A stretch of DNA of 64,000 nucleotides from Rhizobium sp. NXC14 (GTDB lineage Bacteria; Pseudomonadota; Alphaproteobacteria; Rhizobiales; Rhizobiaceae): positions 499,001 through 563,000 of the forward strand of contig NZ_CP021030.1 in the NCBI RefSeq assembly GCF_002117485.1, written 5' to 3'. The notes beneath the pieces were generated by a model. The model was given only the letters and a program-made list of their open reading frames with translations, was not told where the DNA came from and did no database searches. Below, one piece after another: positions 56,223-64,000 of this stretch. The translations under genes were made by a program, and so were the position numbers. The first letter of the stretch is position 1; each line of letters begins with the position of its first letter.

Positions 56223-56252
56223 CGCAATAGAATTCAGGGAGAGGAATTCCCA

Positions 56253-58469
56253 ATGAGCAGCTACACCAATTTCACGGTCGAAACCGACGCCGACGGCATC
56301 GCTCTCGTCACCTGGGACATGCCCGGCAAATCGATGAATGTCTTCACCGCCGAGGTGATGGAGGAGCTCAACGCCATCATCGACGCGACGACCGCTGACG
56401 TCGCCGTCAAGGGCGTCGTATTCACCTCAGGCAAATCCTCCTTCTCCGGCGGCGCTGATCTTTCGATGATCAAGTCGATGTTCGGCTCCTACCAGGAGGA
56501 GAAAGCCAAGAGCCCGGAGACGGCGGTGCAGACGCTCTTTGGTCTGGTCGGCCGCATGAGCGGCCTGTTCCGCAAGCTCGAAACCTCCGGCAAGCCCTGG
56601 GTGTCGGCAATCAACGGCACCTGCATGGGCGGCGCCTTCGAACTGTCGCTTGCCTGCCACGGCCGCGTCGCTTCCAATGCCAAGAGCATCAAGATCGCGC
56701 TGCCCGAGGTCAAGGTCGGCATCTTCCCCGGCGCCGGCGGCACCCAGCGTGTGCCGCGCCTCGCCAATGCCCAGGACGCGCTGCAGATGATGACGACGGG
56801 CCAGTCGTTGAGCGGTGCGCGCGCCAAGGCAATGAACCTCGTGCACCAGGTGGTCGAGCCGGATCAGCTGATCCCCGCCGCCAAGCAGATGATCAGGGAT
56901 GGCCTGAAGCCGGTCGCCCCGTGGGACGAGAAAGGCTTCAAGCTGCCGGGCGGCGGCATCTGGACGCCGGCCTCCGCGCAGCTCTGGCCGGCCGCGCCGG
57001 CGATCCTGCGCCGCGAGACGTCGGGCAATTATCCGGCAGCGCTCGCCATCCTGAAATGCGTCTATGAAGGCCTGCAGGTGCCGTTCGACACCGGTCTGAA
57101 GATTGAGCAGCGTTATTTCACCGAGGTGCTGCAGACCCGGGAAGCTTTCTCGATGATCCGCTCGTTGTTCATCTCCATGCAGGAGCTCGGCAAGGGCGCA
57201 CGCCGCCCGGCCGGTATCCCGAAGACGGAGCTGAAACATGTCGGCGTCGTCGGCGCCGGCTTCATGGGCGCCTCGATCGCCTATGTCACCGCCGCCGCCG
57301 GCATTCCGGTGACTCTGATCGACCGCGATATGGAAGCGGCCGCCAAGGGCAAGGCCGTCTCCGAAGGGCTCGTTAAGGATTCGATCGGTAAGGGAAGGCT
57401 GACGCAGGACGAAGCGGCAGCCCTTCTTTCCCGCATCTCGCCGTCGGCCGATTATGCCGATCTCGCCAATGCCGACCTCGTCATCGAGGCCGTGTTCGAG
57501 GATCGCGAAGTCAAGAAGGCTGTTATCGAGGCGGTCGAAGCAGTGCTGCCCGAGGGCGCGATCTTCGCCTCCAATACCTCGACGCTGCCGATCACGGGCC
57601 TTGCGAAGAATTCGAAACGCCCCGCCGACTTCATCGGCATTCACTTCTTCTCGCCGGTCGAAAAGATGATGCTGACCGAGGTGATCCTCGGAGGCGAAAC
57701 CGGCGACAAGGCGCTCGCCGTCGCACTCGATTATGTCGCGGCGATCAAGAAGACGCCGATCGTCGTCAACGACACCCGCGGCTTCTTCGTCAATCGCTGC
57801 GTGCTGCGCTACATGTCGGAAAGCTACGACATGCTGATCGAGGGCGTGCCGCCCGCCATGATCGAGAATGCCGCCAAGATGGCCGGCATGCCTGTGGGGC
57901 CGCTGGCATTGAACGACGAGGTGGCGATCGACCTTTCCCTGAAGATCCTCAAGGCGACGGTCGCCGATCTCGGCGAAAGGGCTGTCGATCCCAGGCACAT
58001 GGAGCTGATCTCCCGCATCGTCGAAAAGGAAGGACGCTTCGGCCGCAAGAATTCCAAGGGCTTCTATGACTATCCGCCGAAACCGGCGAAGAAGTCGCTC
58101 TGGCCGGAGCTGAAGAGCTTCTATCCGCAGAAAAGCCCGGACGAGGTCGACGTCGCCATCCTCAAGCGACGTTTCCTCGTCACCATCGCGCTCGAAGCCG
58201 CCCGGACGGTCGAGGAAGGCATCGTCACAGATCCGCGCGAAGCTGATGTCGGCTCGATCCTCGGCTTTGGCTTCGCGCCCTACACCGGCGGGGCGCTGAG
58301 CTATATCGATGGGATGGGCGTAAAGGCATTCGTGGAACTGGCAGAAAAGTTAGCGTCAGCTTACGGAGAGCATTTCAAGCCGACACCGCTGTTGAAGGAT
58401 ATGGCCGCCAAGGGTGAGACATTTTATGGGCGGTTCAATCCCTATGCAGGAGCGAAGGCGGCGGCGTAA
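56253..58469 (+). CDS. fadB: 3-Hydroxyacyl-CoA dehydrogenase / enoyl-CoA hydratase fusion
   Basis: A 738-residue bifunctional enzyme. The N-terminal crotonase domain (1-300) has '[20 protein letters not shown]' and '[19 protein letters not shown]' with catalytic acid. The NAD-binding domain from about 328 has [11 protein letters not shown], and '[13 protein letters not shown]' and '[17 protein letters not shown]' mark the 3-hydroxyacyl-CoA dehydrogenase part. Together with the two upstream genes it gives a full beta-oxidation cycle. Start at 56253 after GGGAGAGGAA. Confidence 0.95.
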   Translation: MSSYTNFTVETDADGIALVTWDMPGKSMNVFTAEVMEELNAIIDATTADVAVKGVVFTSGKSSFSGGADLSMIKSMFGSYQEEKAKSPETAVQTLFGLVGRMSGLFRKLETSGKPWVSAINGTCMGGAFELSLACHGRVASNAKSIKIALPEVKVGIFPGAGGTQRVPRLANAQDALQMMTTGQSLSGARAKAMNLVHQVVEPDQLIPAAKQMIRDGLKPVAPWDEKGFKLPGGGIWTPASAQLWPAAPAILRRETSGNYPAALAILKCVYEGLQVPFDTGLKIEQRYFTEVLQTREAFSMIRSLFISMQELGKGARRPAGIPKTELKHVGVVGAGFMGASIAYVTAAAGIPVTLIDRDMEAAAKGKAVSEGLVKDSIGKGRLTQDEAAALLSRISPSADYADLANADLVIEAVFEDREVKKAVIEAVEAVLPEGAIFASNTSTLPITGLAKNSKRPADFIGIHFFSPVEKMMLTEVILGGETGDKALAVALDYVAAIKKTPIVVNDTRGFFVNRCVLRYMSESYDMLIEGVPPAMIENAAKMAGMPVGPLALNDEVAIDLSLKILKATVADLGERAVDPRHMELISRIVEKEGRFGRKNSKGFYDYPPKPAKKSLWPELKSFYPQKSPDEVDVAILKRRFLVTIALEAARTVEEGIVTDPREADVGSILGFGFAPYTGGALSYIDGMGVKAFVELAEKLASAYGEHFKPTPLLKDMAAKGETFYGRFNPYAGAKAAA

Positions 58470-58504
58470 TCTGTTTTTGCTATTGTTTCCGCCAAACGTA
58501 GCCA

Positions 58505-58528
58505 CCCTCTGCCGGGCAGGGCAGAGGG
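58505..58528 (+). terminator. Hairpin after fadB
   Basis: CCCTCTGC (58505-58512) pairs with GCAGAGGG (58521-58528). It lies 36 bases after the fadB stop without a T-run. It may end the operon or just stabilise it. Confidence 0.45.
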
Positions 58529-58768
58529 ATGCCAGGTCACGGCGCAAAAGAATCCCGCGCTTTCTCCAGTTCGCCGAATTCCACTTTTCCTTGCCGACGC
58601 CTTGCCGCGGACACAATTTCCGATTACACCCGTGCACATCGATCTTGCTAGATGAACTTTGAAACGGCGCTTGCGTCGTTCCTGGCGACCTTCCTCCAAA
58701 ATCGGTTTCATCGCCGTTCGGTATTTCCGGGCTGCAATCTTCTATGAGCGATTCGAAAGGATATCGTC
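58529..58768 (+). promoter_or_regulatory. Leader region of the cold-shock gene
   Basis: About 240 bases of non-coding sequence before the cold-shock ATG, ending in GAAAGGA at good ribosome-site spacing. A long untranslated leader is usual for csp genes and could act as a thermosensing RNA. No defined structure was worked out by eye. Confidence 0.4.
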
Positions 58769-58978
58769 ATGAACACAGGTACCGTAAAGTGGTTCAACGC
58801 AACCAAGGGCTTCGGCTTCATTCAGCCGGACGACGGCGCTGCCGACGTTTTCGTCCACATCTCGGCCGTTGAACGCGCCGGCATGCGTGACCTCAAGGAT
58901 GGCCAGAAGCTGTCCTACGATCTCGTCCGCGACAACAAGTCCGGCAAGATGTCGGCAGACCGCCTCCAGGCGGCCTGA
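58769..58978 (+). CDS. Cold-shock protein
   Basis: A 69-residue CspA-type RNA chaperone. RNP1 is KGFGFIQ and RNP2 DVFVHIS; the start [16 protein letters not shown] is the family signature. A terminator follows at 59053. It probably melts RNA structure at low temperature or on entry to stationary phase. Confidence 0.95.
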   Translation: MNTGTVKWFNATKGFGFIQPDDGAADVFVHISAVERAGMRDLKDGQKLSYDLVRDNKSGKMSADRLQAA

Positions 58979-59052
58979 GCCTCCGAGGCTTGAATATCAT
59001 CTCCGGATCGTGACCACGGATGTACTGGCACGGTTCGTCGAGATGGCAGGGA

Positions 59053-59079
59053 AGGTCGGGTTAGCCCGGCCTTTTTTCG
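59053..59079 (+). terminator. Rho-independent terminator after cold-shock gene
   Basis: GGTCGGG-TTAG-CCCGGCC is followed by TTTTTT. It is 75 bases past the cold-shock stop. Confidence 0.85.
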
Positions 59080-59120
59080 TTTTCAGTCCAAGGCGGGCGC
59101 ATCACCGCGGGGCGAATTGC

Positions 59121-59597
59121 TCAACTGCCGGACGCCTCGTCCACCTCCATCGCCTCCATTGCCCGCGCCATGACAGCCCGCGCCACATTGAGCTCGGCTG
59201 AGGTAAACGCGGCGCCGAGCTTGTTTGCCCATCCGGCCTGCGCCACCTCGATCGCCCCGAGCCGTGCCGCCCCGTCCGCCGTCAGTCGCACCAGCTTGGC
59301 GCGCTGATGCTGCGGGTTGTCGGCATAGGCGATCAGCCCTTCGCTCTCCAGCACGTCGGCCAGCCGCTGAACGCCCTGACGAGCGAGGCCGAGCGCGCGG
59401 GCGATCTGCGCCACCGACAGGTCGCCGCGCCTTGCCGCGGCGAGCACCTGCCAGCGCGCACTGGTCTGTCCTGCAGGCTTCGCCAACCGGTCGCCGGCCG
59501 CCGTCAGGTGAGCGGCCAGACGCAGGGCTGTGATCGCGAAAGCGGAAAAGGCATCCCCTTCCACCGTTCGCTCCGGTCGATTCTGTTTTGACAACAT
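59121..59597 (-). CDS. MarR-family transcriptional regulator
   Basis: A 158-residue winged-helix regulator: 'LSVAQIARALGLARQGVQRL' is the recognition region and 'NPQHQRAKLVRLTADG' the wing. A seven-codon longer start (59618) is possible, but then a palindrome at 59591-59604 would be coding; neither has a strong ribosome site. Divergent from a GFA-type gene, with two palindromes in the region between. Confidence 0.87.
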   Translation of the reverse strand: MLSKQNRPERTVEGDAFSAFAITALRLAAHLTAAGDRLAKPAGQTSARWQVLAAARRGDLSVAQIARALGLARQGVQRLADVLESEGLIAYADNPQHQRAKLVRLTADGAARLGAIEVAQAGWANKLGAAFTSAELNVARAVMARAMEAMEVDEASGS

Positions 59598-59642
59598 GTT
59601 GTCTATTCTGTATCTCATTCATAATGACAACACATTGTCATA
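59591..59642. promoter_or_regulatory. Two palindromes between MarR and GFA genes
   Basis: GACAACATGTTGTC (59591-59604) and ATGACAACACATTGTCAT (59625-59642) share the core ACAACA(T)-TTGT. They lie 34 bases apart and are likely MarR operators controlling both genes. The first overlaps the MarR start codon. Confidence 0.72.
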
Positions 59643-59679
59643 TTGACATGCTGAAAGCAACGCCGATGGGGAGATCGCC

Positions 59680-60084
59680 ATGAAGAAGACTTACAAGGGA
59701 AGCTGCCATTGTGGCAAAGTGCACTACGAGGTGGATATCGACCTCGAAGCCGGCACCGGCCGCTGCAATTGCTCGATCTGTGCCAAGCGGCGCTATTGGG
59801 GCGCTAACGTCAAGCCCGAGGATTTCCGGCTGATGTCCGACCCGGCGGAGACATCCGATTACCAGTTCAACACGATGAGCGGCCATCACCGCTTCTGCCG
59901 CACCTGCGGGGTGCCGGCCTATGGCGACGGTTATGTCGAGGCGATCGGCGGCGCCTATGTCTCGATCAACATCGCCTGCCTGGATAATATTAGGCCGGAG
60001 GAACTGGCGGGGCTGCCGGTTCGTTACGCCGATGGCAGGCACGATGCCTGGTGGAACGAGCCCGCAGTGACGAGTTATCTCTGA
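59680..60084 (+). CDS. GFA-family zinc protein
   Basis: A 134-residue protein of the glutathione-dependent formaldehyde-activating (GFA/CENP-V) fold. Zinc-binding cysteines are in CHCG (9-12), 'CNCSICAKRRYWG' and 'FCRTCGVPAYG'. Family members bind glutathione adducts, but most are not proven formaldehyde enzymes. Divergent from the MarR gene, which may sense the same electrophile. Confidence 0.87.
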   Translation: MKKTYKGSCHCGKVHYEVDIDLEAGTGRCNCSICAKRRYWGANVKPEDFRLMSDPAETSDYQFNTMSGHHRFCRTCGVPAYGDGYVEAIGGAYVSINIACLDNIRPEELAGLPVRYADGRHDAWWNEPAVTSYL

Positions 60085-60202
60085 AGTAATTCCGGTAGAA
60101 CGCAGCGATCTTGCGTCCGAAATTGCCGAGAGTGAAATGCATCATTGTCGGATCGTTCTCCTGCCGCTCGTCCTCTGTCCATAGCGGAAAAGGAGAACGG
60201 CC

Positions 60203-60646
60203 GTGAAAGACGAAGCAATTGTTAGGCACGAGGAAGAGGCGGTCATCGCCATGCTGATGATGCGGGCCAAGGCGCTGGGGGAAAAGAACGCCGAGGAGGC
60301 GCTTTCCTACGAGGCCGAAGATTCCGTGGAATTTTCCCTGGCGCCGCCGCTGGTCATCAACGGCAAGGACAAGGCAGGCCTGCAGGCCTGGTTCGACACC
60401 TGGGAAGGCCCGATTGGCGGCGAGGTGCGCGATGCCAAACTGACGGTCGGCGAGGGTGTCGCTTTCTGGAGTGGCCTCACGCGGATGACCGGGACGAAGA
60501 CCGATGGCACCGAAGTCGATCTCTGGTTCCGTCAGACCCTCGGCCTCGTCAAGCAGGATGGCCGCTGGCTGGTCGCCCACCAGCACGCCTCGGTGCCTTT
60601 CGCCATGGATGGCAGCGGCCGGGCACTGCTGGATCTCCAGCCGTGA
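60203..60646 (+). CDS. SnoaL/NTF2-like family protein
   Basis: A 147-residue protein with the cone-shaped NTF2 fold of SnoaL/DUF4440 ketosteroid-isomerase-like proteins ('ALGEKNAEEALSYEAEDSVE', 'GLTRMTGTKTDGTEVDLWFR', 'DGRWLVAHQHASVPF'). Substrate unknown. It is 118 bases after the GFA gene and may be co-regulated. Confidence 0.83.
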   Translation: MKDEAIVRHEEEAVIAMLMMRAKALGEKNAEEALSYEAEDSVEFSLAPPLVINGKDKAGLQAWFDTWEGPIGGEVRDAKLTVGEGVAFWSGLTRMTGTKTDGTEVDLWFRQTLGLVKQDGRWLVAHQHASVPFAMDGSGRALLDLQP

Positions 60647-60661
60647 ACACTCCCTCCGGAA

Positions 60662-61864
60662 TTAGGCCGCATTCTCCGCAGTCTTTCCTCGGCCGGCGCG
60701 AAGGGCCACGATGCCGACGCCCAGCAACAGCAGGATCGCCGTCGCATAAATGTCCGTCGTCACTTGATAGCCGGCGGATTTCGCCAGGAAGCCTGCCAAT
60801 ATCGCCGGCAGGCTGAAGGCGAGGTAGCTCTGCACGTAGAAGGCCGACAGCAGTCCGGCCCGCTCGTCCGCTTTGGCGAGCGGCATGATGGTGCCGAGCG
60901 AGCCCAGGAAATTGGTGCCGAAACCGGCGCCGGTAAGAATAGTGCCGATCAACAGCAGCGGCACATTGGCGAGATGCACGCCGGCGACGACCGTCAGGAT
61001 GCCGAGCGTCTTTGCCGATACGCCGAAGCCGAGATTGGCCGTGGCCGTCCTGCCGCGCCTGAGATAGACGGCGATCGCGCCGCTCGCCGTCAAAGCGGCG
61101 ACGACTGCTCCGCCCGTCAGCGGTGCGGCGCTGCCGGTCGTGGTAGCAACTAGGGAAGGGACCAGCGAAAGGTAGAAACCGCCGACCGTCCAATTGGCGA
61201 TATTGATCGGCGTCACCAGCGAGAGCGGCCGCCTCGCCTGCGGCGGAATGGAAACGCGCGGGACCAGCGAGCCGAAAACGCCGGGGCGCGTGCCGCCGCT
61301 CTCGGGGATCAGCCAGATGGCGGCCGCCTGCAACGCGAAGGCGACGAGCAGCAGCGCATAGACGAGACGCATCGGGAAGGGGCCGTACTGAATCAGGGCG
61401 CTGGTGCCGACCGCACCCAGCGCCATGCCGGAAAGCGGCGCGATCGAATTGACGATCTGTCCCTTCGCCCGGTCGACATCGACAAGGGCTGCTCCGAGCG
61501 AGGCGCCGGCGATGCCGGTGGCAATGCCCTGGACGATCCGCGCCGCGATCAGCCAGCCGGGGCCGCTGGCGACGACGAATAGGATCATGGCGACGATTTC
61601 GAGCAGCAGGGCGGAAAAGATTACCGGCCTGCGGCCGAGATGATCCGAGATCGAGCCGGCTGTCAGCAGCGCCGCCAAGAGCGCGAAGGCATAGACGGCG
61701 AAAATAACGGTGATCAGCACCGGCGAGATCGCGAAATTCTCCTGATAGATCCGGTAGAGCGGCGTCGGCACCGAGGAGGCGCCGAAGAAGGTGGCGAGCG
61801 TCAGCGCATGGAAACTGATCGAGGGGCGCGGCGCATTCTCTGTGGATTTGGCTGCGGCGAACAT
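60662..61864 (-). CDS. Major facilitator superfamily transporter
   Basis: A 400-residue membrane protein with about 12 helices. The first loop carries the MFS pattern 'GSISDHLGRRPVIF'. It is divergent from a TetR gene, with one palindrome in between, the usual plan of a regulated drug or metabolite exporter. Start at 61864. Confidence 0.9.
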   Translation of the reverse strand: MFAAAKSTENAPRPSISFHALTLATFFGASSVPTPLYRIYQENFAISPVLITVIFAVYAFALLAALLTAGSISDHLGRRPVIFSALLLEIVAMILFVVASGPGWLIAARIVQGIATGIAGASLGAALVDVDRAKGQIVNSIAPLSGMALGAVGTSALIQYGPFPMRLVYALLLVAFALQAAAIWLIPESGGTRPGVFGSLVPRVSIPPQARRPLSLVTPINIANWTVGGFYLSLVPSLVATTTGSAAPLTGGAVVAALTASGAIAVYLRRGRTATANLGFGVSAKTLGILTVVAGVHLANVPLLLIGTILTGAGFGTNFLGSLGTIMPLAKADERAGLLSAFYVQSYLAFSLPAILAGFLAKSAGYQVTTDIYATAILLLLGVGIVALRAGRGKTAENAA

Positions 61865-61879
61865 ATATAAACCCCTTAA

Positions 61880-61900
61880 AGCTAACCTGTTGCGTTAGCT
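61880..61900. promoter_or_regulatory. Palindromic operator between MFS and TetR genes
   Basis: AGCTAAC (61880-61886) and GTTAGCT (61894-61900) flank CTGTTGC. It lies 16 bases from the MFS ATG and 100 bases upstream of the TetR start. Confidence 0.75.
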
Positions 61901-62000
61901 CGATGTAGGTTGGATGCGCCGCAAAGGCAAATTATTTGCGTTTATGCTCCTGTCAAAGATTTTGAACCATCGATGTCAGGATGAAGGTCGGGTTGCAGGC

Positions 62001-62558
62001 ATGGCAGTGAAAGAGAATCTCCGTCCGGGCGGCAGAAGCGCCCGGGTCCAGGCGTCGGTGCACAAGGCGGCACGCGATCTGTTGGCCGAGATGAACCGCG
62101 CCGAGGTGACGATCCCGCTGATCGCCGCCAGGGCAGGCGTGACGCCGTCGACCATCTATCGCCGCTGGGGCGACCTGCAGGAGCTTCTCGCCGATGTCGC
62201 CGTCGAGCGGCTGCGGCCAGATATGCAGCCGGTCGACGCCGGCAGCGGCACGGCCGATCTTCAGGCCTGGGCCGAGCAATATGCCGATGAAATGTCCTCC
62301 GGGCCGGGCCGCGAGATGATCCGCGACGTGTTGGCGGCGCAGGCCGGCGCCAATGCCTGCAAATGCTGCGAATATACGCGACAGCAGATCGTCGTCATCG
62401 CCGACAGGGCAAAGGCGCGGGGCGAAACCTTCCCGGACGTCGATCTTGTGATGGATCAGGTTGTGGCGCCGATCATGTACCGCATCCTGTTTGGCAAGGT
62501 GCCGGATACTGCGCGGGTACGCGATCTCGTCTCTCGCGTCATCAGCCCGGCCGGCTGA
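62001..62558 (+). CDS. TetR-family transcriptional regulator
   Basis: A 185-residue regulator with HTH 'VTIPLIAARAGVTPSTIYRR' and a C-terminal domain with a cysteine pair (NACKCCEY). Start at 62001 (MAVKENLRPGG) is chosen; an open frame begins 29 codons upstream. It probably represses the divergent MFS gene. Confidence 0.87.
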   Translation: MAVKENLRPGGRSARVQASVHKAARDLLAEMNRAEVTIPLIAARAGVTPSTIYRRWGDLQELLADVAVERLRPDMQPVDAGSGTADLQAWAEQYADEMSSGPGREMIRDVLAAQAGANACKCCEYTRQQIVVIADRAKARGETFPDVDLVMDQVVAPIMYRILFGKVPDTARVRDLVSRVISPAG

Positions 62559-62567
62559 GCTTGCCGG

Positions 62568-64000
62568 CTATTCCGCAGCCGCGCGTTTGAGGCCGGATAT
62601 CTGGGTGATATAGGCGCGCAGCGCCGCCGGCCGTACCGGTTTGTGCTGAACGGCGATATCGTGCCGCTCCGCCTCGCTGCGCACTTCAGGCGTGCGGTCG
62701 GCAGTAACAAGCAAGGCGGGGATGTCGATGCCGAACTGCCGGCGCAGATGCAGGATTGCGGCAAGGCCGGTGCCGTCGTCGAGATGATAGTCGGCGATGG
62801 CAAGATCCGGCGGCCCATCCCGGCCGTCCATGGCGATCACCTCGGCAAGGCAATCAAGCGCCGTCACCTCGCAGCCCCAGCCGCTGAGCAGCAACCGCAT
62901 GCCTTCGAGGATCTTCGGCTCGTTGTCGATGCAGAGGATTTTCAGTCCCTTGAGCGGCTGCCCCGGGCGCTCGGCGGGGGCGACGGCTGCCGCAGCCTCG
63001 GCCGGGCGTGAGACGTCGAGCGGCATGGAGATGCGAAATTCAGTGCCCCTGCCATGCGTCGAGAGCAGCTCGACCGGATGGTTGAGCACGCGGGCGATGC
63101 GGTCGACGATCGAAAGGCCGAGCCCGAGGCCGGAGGCAGTCTTGGCGCCTTCATCCAGCCGCGCGAATTCCTTGAACACGGTGCGGAATTTCGATGGCGG
63201 AATACCGATGCCGGAATCGATCACCTGAATGATCACCTGGTTCCCGCGCCGCCGCGCCCCGACCAGCACCTTGCCGGTGATCGTGTATTTTATGGCGTTG
63301 GAAACGAGGTTCTGCACCAGGCGGCGCAGGAGGTTCGGGTCTGAGCGGACCCTGAGCGATGTCGGCATGACCACCAGCTTCAGCTGTTTCTCACGGGCGA
63401 TCGGCGCAAAATCGGTCTCGATTCGCTCCAGGAGGTCGGAAAGCGCGACCGAAGCGAGCCGCGGCCGCATGGCGCCGGTATCGAGCCTGGAGATGTCGAG
63501 CACCGCGCCTAGGATGGTTTCGACCGATTCCAGTGCCGAATCGATGTTGCGCACGATCGGGCTGTTGTCGGATTGCGCCATGCGCTCGACCAGCGCCGAG
63601 GAATAGAGCCGGGCGGCGTTGAGCGGCTGCAGAATGTCGTGGCCGGCGGCGGCGAAGAAGCGGGTCTTGCCGATATTCGCCTCGTCGGCGGCCGCCCGCG
63701 CCTCGGCAAGTTCGCGGTTGACGCGGGTGAGTTCCGCCGTCCGTTCGGCGACGCGCTGCTCCAGCGTTTCATTCGCCTGCTTCAATGCCTGGTCGGCGCT
63801 GACGCGCTGGGTGATATCGGTGAAGGTGGCGACGATGCCCTTATCGGGCATGGCGTTGGAGCGCACCTCGATGATCCGCTCGCCGCCGCCGAGCACCAGC
63901 GCGAAGGGTTTGTCGAGCGTCAGGAAATGCCGCACCGTCTGGTTGAGATCGCCGGGCGCGATGTCCCCGCGCTGGCTGAGTGTGGTAACGATCTCCGACA
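62568..64000 (-). CDS. Hybrid sensor histidine kinase (PAS-HK-receiver), C-terminal part
   Basis: The frame remains open to base 64000, so the N-terminus lies outside the window. Visible are a PAS-type end (VATFTDITQRVSADQAL), a coiled-coil linker, the phosphoacceptor His in 'RFFAAAGHDILQPLNAARLY', the ATPase N box (LVSNAIKYT), G1 (DSGIGIP) and G2 (GLGLGLSI), and a C-terminal receiver with Asp in 'LAIADYHLDDGTGL'. This is the NahK/ErcS-type layout, whose partners are LuxR-type response regulators. The candidate partner at 31.7 kb is only a guess. Confidence 0.88.
   Translation of the reverse strand, partial: SEIVTTLSQRGDIAPGDLNQTVRHFLTLDKPFALVLGGGERIIEVRSNAMPDKGIVATFTDITQRVSADQALKQANETLEQRVAERTAELTRVNRELAEARAAADEANIGKTRFFAAAGHDILQPLNAARLYSSALVERMAQSDNSPIVRNIDSALESVETILGAVLDISRLDTGAMRPRLASVALSDLLERIETDFAPIAREKQLKLVVMPTSLRVRSDPNLLRRLVQNLVSNAIKYTITGKVLVGARRRGNQVIIQVIDSGIGIPPSKFRTVFKEFARLDEGAKTASGLGLGLSIVDRIARVLNHPVELLSTHGRGTEFRISMPLDVSRPAEAAAAVAPAERPGQPLKGLKILCIDNEPKILEGMRLLLSGWGCEVTALDCLAEVIAMDGRDGPPDLAIADYHLDDGTGLAAILHLRRQFGIDIPALLVTADRTPEVRSEAERHDIAVQHKPVRPAALRAYITQISGLKRAAAE

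Noticed and set aside
56427..57998. 523-codon frame antisense to fadB
   Set aside because: No protein features; fadB on the plus strand is beyond doubt.

Overview
The window is chromosomal DNA of a fast-growing rhizobium, most like the Rhizobium leguminosarum/etli group. This rests on the gene order (ppk2, phoR, pst-phoU-phoB, gcrA, argD-argF, hslO, apaG, metZ), a SAM-II riboswitch before metZ, four RIME-type intergenic repeats, a PodJ-like polarity protein and high GC. No species call can be proved from sequence reading alone. Most of the window is ordinary core genome; the accessory material sits at about 0-2.4 kb and 7.4-9.5 kb, with short repeat insertions elsewhere.

Layout. 0-2.4 kb: end of an acyltransferase-3 gene, a secreted protein and an HNH nuclease, ending at tRNA-Thr(CGT). 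2.5-6 kb: nitronate monooxygenase, an orphan membrane protein and polyphosphate kinase 2. 6-16.2 kb: phosphate regulon phoR ... pstS-pstC-pstA-pstB-phoU-phoB. Between phoR and pstS lie an IS481-like element and a DUF559 nuclease-like gene flanked by two direct RIME copies. 16.2-25 kb: repeat mosaic, gcrA with a dense GANTC (CcrM site) cluster upstream, argD-argF, hslO, a secreted protein, apaG, SAM-II/metZ, a double-length dCTP deaminase and tRNA-Gly(CCC). 25-32.9 kb: lipoprotein, VOC protein, chemoreceptor, solute-binding protein, TerB, a degenerate thermonuclease, an S24 repressor-like regulator, a LuxR-type response regulator and a small exported protein.

32.9-45.8 kb: DUF952-pyrD, a MATE exporter, a CAP lipoprotein, a TPR methyltransferase, a YitT protein, AhpD-like and Rrf2 genes, the DNA-repair pair lhr-type helicase/pdeM, a lysozyme-fold lipoprotein, and a DHFR-fold gene divergent from TetR-YciI. 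45.8-52.8 kb: TauE/TIGR02186 pair, podJ-like gene, DNA glycosylase. 52.9-58.5 kb: fatty-acid beta-oxidation operon (acyl-CoA dehydrogenase, thiolase, FadB-type fusion). 58.7-64 kb: cold-shock protein, MarR/GFA, SnoaL-like, MFS/TetR and a hybrid histidine kinase running off the right edge.

How the parts work together: PhoR/PhoB respond to phosphate limitation through Pho boxes before pstS, with PhoU and the Pst transporter giving feedback and PPK2 handling polyphosphate next door. GcrA and PodJ belong to the cell-cycle/polarity programme. A nearly identical 22-bp palindrome lies upstream of both the nitronate monooxygenase gene and the beta-oxidation operon 49 kb away, suggesting one shared regulator. 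Several divergent gene pairs carry clear palindromic operators. The most novel lead is the RIME-DUF559-RIME cassette, which resembles the layout of REP elements and their dedicated nuclease and may be a mobilisation unit. No CRISPR array, prophage, rRNA or replication origin was seen.
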